A DNA stretch of 64,000 nucleotides. It comes from Allomyces macrogynus ATCC 38327. Its lineage: Eukaryota > Blastocladiomycota > Blastocladiomycetes > Blastocladiales > Blastocladiaceae. This document shows positions 35,470-51,800 of the stretch, piece after piece. Under the pieces are notes generated by a model that worked only from the letters and a program-made list of their open reading frames with translations, was not told the origin of the DNA and did not search any database. Made by a program: the position numbers and the translations under genes. Positions within the stretch are counted from its first letter, which is position 1; each line of letters starts with the position of its first letter. The stretch spans positions 662,064-726,063 of the forward strand of contig GG745346.1 in NCBI GenBank assembly GCA_000151295.1, in the 5' to 3' direction.

Positions 35470-36320
35470 AGAAAATTAAATTGGCTACCATGAGTTGCTG
35501 GAAGTGACTTCCACCTTGTCCGAGTACAAGGTGACAGGAAGAACGAAGTGCCGGCGCTGTACTCGCAATCCTCCAAAACATGAGCGTTCCGCTCCTGCAA
35601 CCGAATCCAGGCATCAGCAGTTCCAGCTCCTACCAACACGCGCTCACCACCCAGTTCTTCAGCCATGTGCGCAGGCAAGGCCTCAAACTACAAGGAATCC
35701 CACAAAAAAGTGTAGCTGTTCAATGATGGCCAATGGGTCTCAGAAGAAGGGGAATTGGAGGTTCAGGTCTTTCAGCTGATATCAGGTCACATCTGGTGGT
35801 GGAATGTAGTCTGTTGAAGCATTCCAAATCAATTCAAGCACCACACGGTACTTTTGGTGTGGCAATCGATCCTGATTGTTGTAAACAGCATTCAACACGC
35901 GATGGTCGTATTGAAGAACGGACGGGCACAATCAAACTGCAAACGGGTATGATCAATCCAATCTTTGGTTTTGTAAAGCAGGGAAAATCCCTGTTTGATC
36001 ATGCCACTATCACGCCCAATGCCTTCTTGCTTGAAGCCAATGCCATCCCAATCACTTATCTTTCAAACCCAATTACACCTTGATTATACCCAACCACATC
36101 TCAGCGAAAGGGGCCATACGCATAGTTCAACGTTTTTGACGTTGGCTTGAACCTTGCCAACCCAATCAGCCCAATCACGCCCAATCACACCCGATCATGG
36201 TATGATCGAGGTATGATCACTCCCAATCCGGAAACTGGGATGCCATGTCGACACCAGCTGCTGTGATCTCATTCTCACACACACACGCTCACTCTCCCCC
36301 CTTCACTTCGACCCGTGTAC
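35470..36320. other. GC-poor region with short repeated words, no gene
   Basis: No supported gene. Near 36155-36215 short words such as CCCAATCAC, and GTATGATC in GGTATGATCGAGGTATGATC, recur. It joins the IFT139 fragment to the F-box pseudogene. Confidence 0.4.
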
Positions 36321-36323
36321 ACG

Positions 36324-36799
36324 ATGTCGCTTCTTGATCTACCTGACACCGCAATGGCAGCACTCCTGCTTTTCTCGACGTGAAAAGCACCACGCGCCTC
36401 CAGGCCGCCTGCTGTGCCCTCTATCAGTTTCCAGCACCAGCGCAAGACGCTCCTGTATCACGTTCACCAACTTGTGTATCACAAGCCAAGTCGGCAAGGT
36501 GTGGCTCCAGGACGGACTTGTTATTCCGAACGCTCTTGCTCATCCCAAGCAATGCGCTCGCCGACGTGTTGCTGCTGAATCGCCTTGACGAATGCGAGCG
36601 GTCGTTATATGCTCATCTTCGCGCGCTCTACGTGGCCCAGTTGTTGGGCATGGCGTGGTTGGTGGAGGCCTTGGAAAAAGACACGGCCTCGCTTGTGCTG
36701 CCCTCGGGTCGGGTTCCTGAAGAGTGGAGGTTTGCCAAAGCCGATTTCGTGTTCATGTTTGATTTGGGGGAAAACAGTGGAGCACTGCCAGCGTCTTGA
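36324..36799 (+). pseudogene. F-box-like family member with frameshift
   Basis: ATG at 36324 opens a frame reading SLLDLPDTAMAALLLFST, which hits TGA at 36381-36383. The next frame takes over at once (from 36380) with STTRLQAACCALYQF and stays open to 36799. Side by side these two pieces follow the F-box-like gene at 3425-3913 (LATLPDVVLATILRFL, then RLQATCRALDRL), so a small indel at about 36375-36383 has broken the gene. The rest (RLDECERSLYAHLRALYVAQ, LGMAWLVEALEKD) is helical. It lies in a GC-poor island like the other family members. Confidence 0.55.
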
Positions 36800-36839
36800 A
36801 TCGAGGCTGATGCTTCCTCACGTTCGGATGAATGTGAAG

Positions 36840-37199
36840 TTGCGCCTTTGAGTGTGGGAAAGGTCGACGGACGAGATGAGGACCAGGGGCCAGCAGGAGC
36901 AGGGCAGCACGGACGCGCAACAGGGTGGAGAAGGAAGGGGCCATTGTTATCAAGAAATGAAACAGCCGATGTGGACTGGCAACGAGGAATCCGTCTCGCA
37001 AGGATTACTTTTCAACATGTGATGCTGCCGTTATGCGCAGTCCTGCTCGCGTTGGCGATCACGATGTGATCGGGATTAGGTGCTTGGAAGCCATGTTTTG
37101 GCAACGACAGTCGGTCGACAGACCTGGATGGCATGACATGTTGAACTCTCAACAAAATCGACACACCAATATACCCGCGCGCAGATCGCGCTTCTCCAC
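36840..37199. other. Intergenic region, nothing recognised
   Basis: About 360 bp at the edge of the GC-poor island downstream of the SLP2 gene. No gene supported. Confidence 0.4.
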
Positions 37200-38534
37200 C
37201 TAGACACGCAGCGTCTTGCCAAAGATTTCCTCGTTCAGGTCCATGACGTCCTTGCTCATAGCGGTCGGAGACCCCAGATTGCCCATGTGGAACTGCGCTG
37301 CGGTCATACCGCTCGGATGAAGCGGGTCGGCCAGGAACGACACGGGTGTTGGCGGTGCCGTGGCCGATACCGATGCCGCGTCGTGCGACCCTGCCTGCTC
37401 GACCGTCGCCCCACCAACTTTCTTCTTGGTTAACTTCTCAAACATGGTAAGCCCCTGCGTGACCATCGACGCCGCATCCCCCATACTCGACGGCACCACG
37501 ACGACCGACCCGGCATTCTTGGCAATCCCGCCCCACGCGTCGACCCACTTCTCGGCAATCTGCAGCGACGCGGCCTCGTTCCCGGCCCTACCTCCACCGG
37601 CCCCCTCGGCAATCGCTTCGGCAATCCGGGAAATTCCGGCGGCCGTCGCGTCCGCGTGCAGCCGCACGGCGCGGGCATCACCCTCGGCCTTATTGATCGC
37701 CGTCTGCATTTCGGCCTCGGACGCGAGAATCCGTGCCTGCTTTTGGCCTTGGGCCACATTGATCGCGGCCTGCCGCTGGCCCTCCGAGTCCAAGATCGCC
37801 GCGCGCTTCGACCGTTCGGCGGACACTTGCGAGTGCATGGCCTGGATCACCGACGACGGCAAGTGGATGTCGCGCACTTCGTACCGCAGACACTCGATGC
37901 CCCACGCGTTGGACGCGGCGTTGATCGCTTCGACAATGTGCGTGTTGAGCGACGCGCGTTCCGCGAGCGTGCCGATCGGAGGGGTGAGTTGGCCGATTTC
38001 CGGACCGCATCGTCGTCTGNNNNNNNNNNNNNNNNNNNNNNNNNNNNNNNNNNNNNNNNNNNNNNNNNNNNNNNNNNNNNNNNNNNNNNNNNNNNNNNNN
38101 NNNNNNNNNNNNNNNNNNNNNNNNNNTGCGACGGGGATTCCACGGCGACTTCCTTGAGCGTGTGTACGTAGGCGATCGTCTCGATGCCGGGGATCAGGAT
38201 CGCGAGTCCCGGTTACAAGACGCGCGAGAACTTGCCGACCCGTTCAAATGACCCTGCAAGAGCGGCCAGTGGTCAGTCGAGGTGCCGGGAGCCATGGTCA
38301 TGGTGGAAGAGACACGCACCAGCTTTGCTGCTGCGGTACAAACTTGATCCCGGTATTCCACGGCAACGACGCGGACGGTGCCAGCGCGCCGCGGCCGGAC
38401 ATGAACGAGCGTGGGGTCGAGGAAAAGGCGCGCGCGCGATGCTGCTGCGGGTGCGCAGCGGCGACGGCCATGCCGGCAATACGGACACGTGCCGCGGGTA
38501 CTGCGGCCGCCGAGATGGCCGTTCGGCGGAGCAT
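37200..38534 (-). CDS. Stomatin-like protein 2, mitochondrial (interrupted by gap)
   Basis: SPFH/prohibitin-domain scaffold of the mitochondrial inner membrane (STOML2 type). Exon 1 (38534-38320) gives an Arg/Ala presequence and the family start GIKFVPQQQSW. Exon 2 starts at 38253 after a GCAG acceptor and encodes the ERVGKFSRVL and AILIPGIETIAYVHTLKEV blocks up to the N run. After the gap comes LTPPIGTLAERASLNTHIVE, RYEVRDIHLPSSVIQAMHSQ and SAERSKRAAILDSEGQRQAA, the Ala-rich coiled coil, and a C-terminus ending GKTLRV. Two defects lie close to the gap: an extra base in the AAA at 38246-38248 and a TAA (38215-38213) where the family has a Glu codon. Their closeness to the gap makes sequence error the more likely cause. 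Confidence 0.8.
38020..38126. other. Assembly gap (107 N) inside the SLP2 gene
   Basis: A run of about 107 N removes the middle of the SPFH domain. The odd length suggests an estimated gap size. Confidence 0.95.
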
Positions 38535-39413
38535 GGTGACGTGATGGTTGGTTGAACAGGAACAGATGTGCGTGTCGAGAGAGGTCTCACGGCACGGGGA
38601 CTTGGATCAAGGTGTGATGGAGCGCGTCTTGCACCAAGTCGATCGTGTCTGGCGAGGTCGTGGTCAAGTTAAACGCTGTGATCCACCGTGCATGTCGCGC
38701 ACGTCGTATTTGATGTCGAGCTGGGCGCGTGCGGCGATCGGTGTGCCAAGTCAGTGTCACGACGGGGTCAATGACGTGGACGCACTCAATGTTCGTTCAA
38801 ACGACAGCCGGGGACACCACGCGCCAACAACCACGATGTCGCCAGTGAGAAAATTTTTTTTTTTGGATTGGTTTGGGGGGGAAGGGGAACACGGGATTAT
38901 TTGTATCAAGACACGGAAATGAAAACGGGCGCGCGCCAACGGGGCGGCCCAAGAAGAAGCATGCGCTGCTGCCGCGCTGCGCCGCGGATCGCGAAAAAAG
39001 AGTGCCGCGGCAAATAGGAAAGAGGGGGTGGGAGGGGGGGGGGGGGGGGCAGGGAGTCGGAGGCCCAAGAAGCGAGGCCGGACGAGGACGATGGGTGAAG
39101 GGTTAGGACATGGAGAGCAGACGAGAACGCCGTCGCGTCGTGGGAAGAAGGAAGAACCGGAAGAAGAAAAACAAATGACGACCGCTTCGTATCCCAGCCC
39201 GGCCACCGGGTTTGGCAAAACGCGGAAACCCGGCCGCGTCCTGGTGCCGGGTGAAGCGTCGCACCACGTATGAGGGGGGTATGCTGAGAAAGAGGAGGGA
39301 GTGGGTACTCACACACATTTTCGTCGACAGATAAGGGTGGAGAGAGAGAGAGGATCAAGCAGATGGGGGCAAACAAGCGTCGCGCGACACGACACGCAAC
39401 CGCGCACGCTCGA
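38535..39413. repeat. Intergenic region with long homopolymers
   Basis: Between SLP2 and the coiled-coil gene there is no gene. It carries a run of 11 T (38854-38864), G7-8 runs and a run of 16 G (39034-39049). Such tracts are hard to sequence and could also affect chromatin or replication locally. Confidence 0.6.
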
Positions 39414-41319
39414 TCAGTACCGCGCGGCACCGAGCGTCTGGCGGCACACGTTGCACATGGCGTTCGCGGCCTCGAGTTCCTTCTGCTCGATAATCCGGTC
39501 AAACTGCGCGCGAATGCGCTGCACCTCCGTCTGCCACTGCCGGTCACGCTCAGCCATATCCTGCTGCCCTTGCTGCCCCTGCTGCGACTGCTGCTGTGCG
39601 GCACGAATCTGCTCCTGCGCCTGTTGCTGGACCTGCGCGAGCGCCGCCGTCGCCTGGTTCGCCTGCACCGTCGCCTGCACCGCCGCGCGCTCCAGCTGCC
39701 GCGCGCGGTTCACCCAGGCGTCGCACTCGCCGCGCGCCGCGCGCACGCGCTCGTCAGTCTCGTTCAACCGCGCGCGTAAGTTGCGCGCGTCGCCGCGCAC
39801 GACTTCCACGTCGTTCTGCGCGGCCGCGAGCCGGTGCGCGAGTTGCGCGGCCATCGCGTCGCGAACGACGGCGTCGTTGCGCGCCGCGAGCAGGTGCTGC
39901 TCGAGATCCGCCGCGCGGTGCAAAGCGCGGTCGAGTTCCCCGCGGAGGTGGGTGACCGTGCCGACTTGCGCGCCCATCGCGCCTTGCAGTTGCGCGACGC
40001 GCGATTCGGCGGCGGTAGCCTGCGCCGCAAGTTGCCGGCATTGGGTTTCGGCTGAGACGGCGCGCGCGTGCGCCGTGTCGGTCGTGCTGCGCAGCGAGCG
40101 CAGGTCGGCGAGCCAAGCGGACAGGAGCGGGGCGATCGTCGGGTCTTGGGTTGACGCGACGGCTGACTCGAGCGCGGCGATCTTGCCGGCGAGCGTCGTG
40201 TGCGCCGACAGGCCTGGTGCGACAGTGGTGGCAGCGGGCTGGAGCCGGACCTCGGCAACGACCGATTCGGTCTGCTCGGTCTCGGTGTGCTCGTGCTCGT
40301 CGTCGACTTCGTCCGACAAGATCTGGTTGCGCAGCGGTGTCGGTGCCATCGTCTTGCGGCGCATCGTGGCGTAACTTTTGACTTGGTCGGGCACAAACGC
40401 GGGCGCCGACGCGCGGACCGGGGTCGCGGCGGCGGCAGGCTTGGGTGGCGAGGCGGGTTTCGTGGGCGGGCTCTTGTTGGTTGGGGTGTCGGGCGACCGC
40501 GGCGCCGCGGCCTTGATTTCAATCGCCGACGTCGCGACGAGGGGTAAGAAGAGGGTACTGGGCAGCAGCACGAGCGAGGTCGAATCTTGATCGGGGACGT
40601 CGACTGGAACGGCTGCAGCAAGAGAATTTGCAGGCTCCGGAGACGCTTCGGCGACTTCGGCGGAGAGAGGAGCTTGCGCCAGGTCGACCTCGACCGGTGC
40701 CGCGTCGACGGATTGCGGCGGCACACTTAGTTCCGAATCAGCGACCTCGGCCCTTGCGCGGTCCACCAGGTCCTGATCGGCCGCAACGGCGTGCGGCTTG
40801 GTCCCGTCGGGCGACGGTGACAGCGACGCGGTCGTGTGCCGGTCGGCGCGCTCGCCTTCTGCGGAGACGGGCATCGCATCGTCGCTGGCGCGCGCAAACT
40901 GATCAGCGGCTGCAGCAAACTGATCAGCGGTGGTGGCAGGCAGCGGCTCGCATTCGTCGGTCGTGACGAGCGCCCAGGTCCCGCTGTTGGGTCCAGACGC
41001 AGCGGTTGTCGCCGCGTTGAGGTCGAGCTGGCGCAGCTTGTGGTCGACGGCGAGCGTCGGGCTGTCGGGGCGGATCGCGGGGGCTATGAGCGTAATAGGA
41101 CGCGTTAGTTGGAATTATTGTGTGTCATGAGGAAAAATTGGCGGGAAACTGGATCCTACAAGATCCGGCCGGGGACGGCGCGTCGCCCGGCAGCGTGTGG
41201 AGATGGCCAGCATCGCTGGCAGCGTGCACGGCGTCGACGAGCACAGGGCTCGGGCTAGTCGACCCGGCGTCGTGCGGGTCGGGTTCCTTGCGCGGGTCGG
41301 CGGTGGCGGCAGCGATCAT
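39414..41319 (-). CDS. Coiled-coil protein of unknown function
   Basis: Exons 41319-41160 and 41083-39414 (76-nt intron) give 609 residues. I do not recognise the family. Residues 1-~260 are low-complexity, acidic and Pro-rich (a direct repeat ADQFAAA-ADQFARA lies near 130), with one conserved-looking basic patch (SYATMRRKTMAPTPLRNQ). From ~275 to ~590 it is a continuous heptad pattern, Ala/Gln/Arg-rich (QCRQLAAQATAAESRVAQLQ, ELDRALHRAADLEQHLLAAR), with a Gln-rich segment near the end. The last residues hold a Cys pair (AMCNVCRQTLGAARY) that could bind metal or form a hook. Such a layout is typical of cytoskeletal, centrosomal or tethering proteins; no function is assigned. It is divergent from SEC23. 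Confidence 0.65.
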
Positions 41320-41706
41320 GGTGATGGCGTGCGCGACCGGATTGGAGAGCTTGGACGGCAGGACGTCGCGCGCAGGCCGGACATGCGGAGCGCGCCAAAC
41401 GAAGGGGGCCGCGGCAGGCTCTCACGAGCGTCGTCGGGCGCAGGGAAGGGTCGTGAACACGGAGATGAAGTTAAGGGGGGAGAGCAGCGGCGAGCGCGGC
41501 GCGCAGGATCAAGACGACAGCGGCGCGACGACAGGGCCGAGCACAAGGCGAGGTCTGCCGTTCAGCAGGTCGGCCGTTCAGCAGCTGAAGCTGGAGAAAG
41601 CGGGAGCAACGCGCGCACGTGAGATGCACGCGTTTGTCTCCCATTTCAGAACGGTCTCTGTCAACACGAGATGCTTGCACCTGCCACGTCTGTCGCACAG
41701 GCGTGA

Positions 41707-44367
<2,661 letters not shown>

Positions 44368-44805
44368 GCCGGTCGGGATCGACGGGGGCCTCGTGCCGGG
44401 CTCGCTCATTGTCGTTGATCCGTGCCGCCGGGTGGAGTCGGTTGGCATTGGTGTTGGGAAGCACATATAGGTTTTTGTGTTTTGCGTCGTGATGAATACA
44501 AATGGAGAACAGGTTCAGGAGCTTCGATTCTTCAATGACCCACTGTCCTTGCTCACACCCACTTGAACTTGCGATGTGGAAGCGTCGCGCACGTTCTCCA
44601 TTGGCCGCCGCAGCGCGGCCGTCATGAGTGACGCTAGCGTGCCATGCCGTGCTGAGTCCCTATCCTTTCCTTAACGTCAATAGACAACGAGCGCGGCCCA
44701 AGTTATATCGTTTATTCAAGACTCTCAGATCTCCCCCGTTCCAGTCCACCACACCGTACGCGCGTCGCGCCGCGGCACCCAGCACCGCGCTCACGGCCGA
44801 CCTTC
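44368..44805. other. Convergent 3' flanks
   Basis: 438 bp between the stops of SEC23 and the secreted acidic protein gene. No gene seen; it must contain both polyadenylation regions. Confidence 0.4.
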
Positions 44806-45747
44806 TCACACCGCGTACTGCGCCGAAAACGACAGCCCGGACTTATCCGACGTGAGCTGGAACGACGGCGCGTTCTGCCCGTTCTGCCCCTTGTTCATCG
44901 CGACCGCCGCAAACACCAGGTTCAGCTGCCCGCCTTCGACAAAACTGTCGGGCACGGTCCCCGTCGACGTTGCTGTGGCCGTGGCCGTGCTCGTCGTTGT
45001 CGACGGCACGAGACTCGCCTCGACCGTGCCAGTCGCGCGCGACGGCGTCGACGTGGGCTTGCCGTTGTTGTTAATGCTGTTGCTCGGGGTGGCCGCGGCG
45101 ATTCTCGCGTTGAGGTCGGCGACGGGCTCAGAGGCGTCTTGGAACATGGCTTCGCGCGCGCGCAACGGGTGCGACTCGACGCCATCCTGGGTCTTGGACT
45201 CGGGCGTGCGGTCGATCTGTGTCGCCTCTTGCGTCTCGTCGAGCGTGCCCGCCGCCGTATCTTGCGTCGCCTCGGGCACCGCGGGCGCGGGCTCTTCCCC
45301 AGTCGTCGCGTTCCCCTCGTCGGTATTGTCGACCAGCATCGGCGGCAGCTCGATTTCGGTCGTCTCCTCCGGCACCTCTGCCTCCACGGGCGCCGGCTCC
45401 TCTTCCTTCTCCTTCCCATCCAGCGGCGGCTTGACGGCCTCGGTCGCGCCGGGTACTTCAATCGCGTCGCCAAGCCCGGCCTTAACATCTTCAGGCGCCG
45501 CCGTCTCGTCGAGAATGTCTGCGACCACCGCCTTGATCGTGTCGTCGCCGCCGCGCACGAGCGGGGGGTTGCGCACGGGAATGACGAGCGGGACTGGGTC
45601 GGCGAGCGCGTGCGGGTCGGGCGACGCGTGCGGGTCCGGGTGCGGGTCGCCGTGGACGGGGTTGCCGGTGAGGAGGAAGATGACGGTGAGTGCAAGGAGG
45701 GCTGTGGCGGCCAGTCGGCGCGCGGGGGTGCGCAGGTTGGCCATCAT
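44806..45747 (-). CDS. Secreted or GPI-like acidic, Ser/Thr-rich protein
   Basis: Single exon, 313 residues from ATG at 45747 (a second ATG follows directly). Residues ~1-35 are a signal peptide (RRLAATALLALTVIFLLTGN, cleavage near VHG-DPH). Then comes a His/Pro/Asp repeat (DPHPDPHASPDPHALADP) and a long acidic region rich in Glu, Pro and Thr (KEKEEEPAPVEAEVPEETTE). After that comes a Ser/Thr tract likely to be O-glycosylated (TTTSTATATATSTGT) and a terminal ~45-residue region (GGQLNLVFAAVAMNKGQNGQ, SDKSGLSFSAQYAV). The last hydrophobic stretch is too short for a clear GPI signal. Probably an extracellular or wall protein; no family recognised. Confidence 0.6.
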   Translation of the reverse strand: MMANLRTPARRLAATALLALTVIFLLTGNPVHGDPHPDPHASPDPHALADPVPLVIPVRNPPLVRGGDDTIKAVVADILDETAAPEDVKAGLGDAIEVPGATEAVKPPLDGKEKEEEPAPVEAEVPEETTEIELPPMLVDNTDEGNATTGEEPAPAVPEATQDTAAGTLDETQEATQIDRTPESKTQDGVESHPLRAREAMFQDASEPVADLNARIAAATPSNSINNNGKPTSTPSRATGTVEASLVPSTTTSTATATATSTGTVPDSFVEGGQLNLVFAAVAMNKGQNGQNAPSFQLTSDKSGLSFSAQYAV

Positions 45748-46241
45748 GAAGTGGTTGCGTCGGGGATGGGTGGTGGATGAAAGCGAGCAGGACGCAGGCG
45801 GTGGAAACGCGGAGAGCAGCAGTTGCCGTTGAGAGAGCGAGGGCCCGGGGACCGAAGACGGGGGCGTCGTCGGCCCAATGGGGGGAAGCGCGCATCGGCA
45901 TTTAGGAGTGCGAGCTGTGGGTGAAGCGATCACGATTCACGATCGCAGTCAATGCAGTGGGAGACGCGTCGCGATGTGTCTCCTGCAAAGCCTTCCGCGC
46001 CGCAACGGATCGCAGCGCGTCGCAACGTGTGACAAGCGAACAGTCGCAACGCCAGCCGACCAGCTCGAAAAGCGGGAGACGCCGTCCTTCCAAACGGTCA
46101 ATTGCAAGTGAAATTTAAATAGATACATATGCCAGGGCCGGCCTCGTCCTCCTCGCCCCGTGCTGGCCGCGCACTGCGGATCACACCCAACCCAACCCGA
46201 CCCCGCCCAACCGCTCACCCACCCGTCAGGGCCCCACCCAC

Positions 46242-48876
<2,635 letters not shown>

Positions 48877-51800
48877 ATGGTGCTCGACGCGAGCCCGCTG
48901 CCCGTGCGGCCGCTGCCCGTCGCGACCGCCGCGTGCGAGGCAACGGCATACACAAATGGCGCGCCTGCGCCCGTGGCGCCGCCGATCCCGCTCTCGGCAG
49001 CAGCATCACGTACGCCGCCGCAACCGACCCGCACGAATTCGGCGCCGCGCCCGCTCTACGAACCGGCTTGGGTCGAGGACTGGGCCTATGCACCCGACGC
49101 GTCGCGCGCGTCAGACTCGTACGTTGCTTTGTCCGGAGTCACATACAGCGCCTGGTTTCCCATCGCGCGTTCGCCACGGCAGGAGTGCAACTGGGAGGTG
49201 GCGGCGCGTCCGATCCGATCGACCGCGCGGCCGTGCATGGTTGGTACTCATTGTTCGTGGTTGCTGCGATGTAGGCGCAGTCTCCACGGGTCCAGCACCT
49301 CCTCGCTCGCCGCACAATCCGCGCCCAACCTGTTCTCTGCCGCTGCTCCCGTTGATTCGCGGCACGCGTCCACGTCGAGTCTACCCGCCATGGCCCCACC
49401 GCCGCCCGAAGCTCTCGCCGACCAACCGCTGACCATCACGGTCGCCGGCGGCACGAAACGCGCCATGTCCGGCACGCTCGCGACGGTCCCCGACCGCGCC
49501 ACCGGCGGGAGGATGCATGACATGCGCCCGTCGATCTGGTCGGGTTTTTACAAGAAGGCGCTCAAGGAACGGCAGGCGCAGCTGCGGCTCGCGTTCCCGC
49601 ACTTGTTCCCAGCGACGACCACTGTCAAGCCGCTCGTGCATGGTGGTGCGGCGGCGTTAACCACGGCAAGTGATTCGCCCCCGCAGTCGCCGAGTTTGGC
49701 GGATTCGGGCCACGCGAGTGGGAAGGTGAGTGGGTTGGGTCGTGTGCATGGTGCCGTCTTGTCGCCGAACGCGTCTTTGTCGGCGTCGGGCGCATCGACC
49801 ACGTCGTTGTCGTCGGCGATGAATGGGGGTGCAGAGGATAATTTCCCGATTCGCGGGTTGGACGAGCGGATTGCGGATAATATGGTGGAGAACTGCATTG
49901 GGTACGCTCGCTTGTGACGCTGGGTTGTGTCTTTGATGTGAGCATTTTGCTTACCATACGCTTGTCCACCCGTCTAGGACGATGGGCATGCCTGTGGGTC
50001 TCGCGCTCAACTTTGTCATTGACGGCGTGCCGACCGTTGTGCCGATGGCCGTCGAGGAACCCTCGGTCGTCGCTGCCGTCTCGGGAGCCGCCAAGACGCT
50101 CTCGTCCTCGGACGCGATCGGGTTCGTGACGACGACGCCGGACCGCAACATCATCACGGCGCAGATTTTGCTGTTGGACGTGCCACAGGAGAACATGGCA
50201 GCAGCGCAAGCAGCGGTACAAGCTTTCCACCTTCTGGTCTTCTCGCCACCAATGACCAGCCTCTGACGCCGTTTTCTTCCCGAACCCTCAGATCACCGCC
50301 AAGAAAAAGACCATCATTGCATTTGCCAACCAGTTCTGTAGCAACATGTACAAGCGCGGCGGCGGCGTCGTCGACATGCTCGTGCGCCGCGTGCGCCGGT
50401 CCGCACCCGACTCCTCGTCGCTCGAATTTCTGCGCGAGCAGCGCGGCGCCACCGCCGCCGTCAACACCGAATGGCTCGTCGTGCACCTGCACATTGACGT
50501 GTGCGACGCCATGGGCGCCAACTGCGCGTCGACCGTCGCCGAGGGTACCGCGCCGATGGTCGCTGACATGGCCGGGCCACGGACTCGCGTCGGCGTGCGC
50601 ATCGTCACCAATTTGAACCCTGCGCGACTCTCGTCGGCGCGGTTCCGCGTCCCCGTTGAGGCCCTGGCGTACAAGTCGTTTACGGGCGCCGAAGTGGCCG
50701 CGCGGTTGCTCGACGCGTACCAGTGGGCGTCGGATGACCCGTACCGCGCGACGACGCACAACAAGGGGATCATGAACGGGATCGATGCAGTCGCGCTCGC
50801 GACCGGCCAGGACTGGCGTGCCGTCGAGGCCGCGTGCCACTCGTGGGCCGCCGGGAACGGACTCGACGACGGCGGTAAGGATGCAAGGCGGTATTCGTCG
50901 ATGACGCGGTACTGGACGGAGCGCGATGCCGAGACGGGCGCGTGGATGTTCTGCGGCGAGCTCGCGGCGCCGGTCATTGTGGGCACCAAGGGCGGCGTGC
51001 TCGCAACTGCGCCGCTCTACCAGTACACGCTCGGGATGATGGGTTTCCCCGACTCGAAGCGGCTCGCGGCCATCATGTGCTGTGTCGGTCTCGCGCAAAA
51101 CTTTGCCGCTCTCCGCGCGCTCTCGACCGAAGGGATTCAGCGTGGCCACATGCACTTGCATGCGCGCAACATCGCGATCGCGGCGGGCGCGCCGACGCAC
51201 GCGATTGCCGAGGTCACGCAGTGGATGATCGAGAAGGGCCGGATCAATGTGGATGCCGCCAAGGAGTACATTACCGCGCACCACCTGTACACGAACCTGC
51301 GCAAGAAATTGTCGACGGTTGATGCGCCGGCACTGCTCGAATCGAAGCCGCCGTCCATGTTCTTTTTCCAAGAAGCCAAGGACCGTCCGCTCACGCTCAA
51401 CATTGCGTTCCAGACGCTCGGCGACAAGCCCGTGTTCCTGGACTTCACGGATACCGCGCAGTCGAGCGCCGTGCATGCGGTGCTGCTCGGCGGCAAGACC
51501 TACGAGTGGCTCATGAACATTTTCCCGGTCGTCGACGCGATGCGGCTGCCGCTCGTTGACGGGCACACGCGCGCGAATGACGCACTGTGCAAGCGGCTCA
51601 AGGTTCTGTCGCTGATCCTCAACGTGCTCCTGCGCCGGCTCATGATCTGGTGCCCGGGCGAAACGCGCAACTTTATCGACAAGATCTTCTCGCAGACTCG
51701 CAAGTCGGTCCCGGCGGCTGGGACGCAAGGCGGCACCATCAAGCGCGAGTCGAGCATTGTCGGGAACAATGGCGGTTCGTCGTCGGGCCGGTCGCGCACG

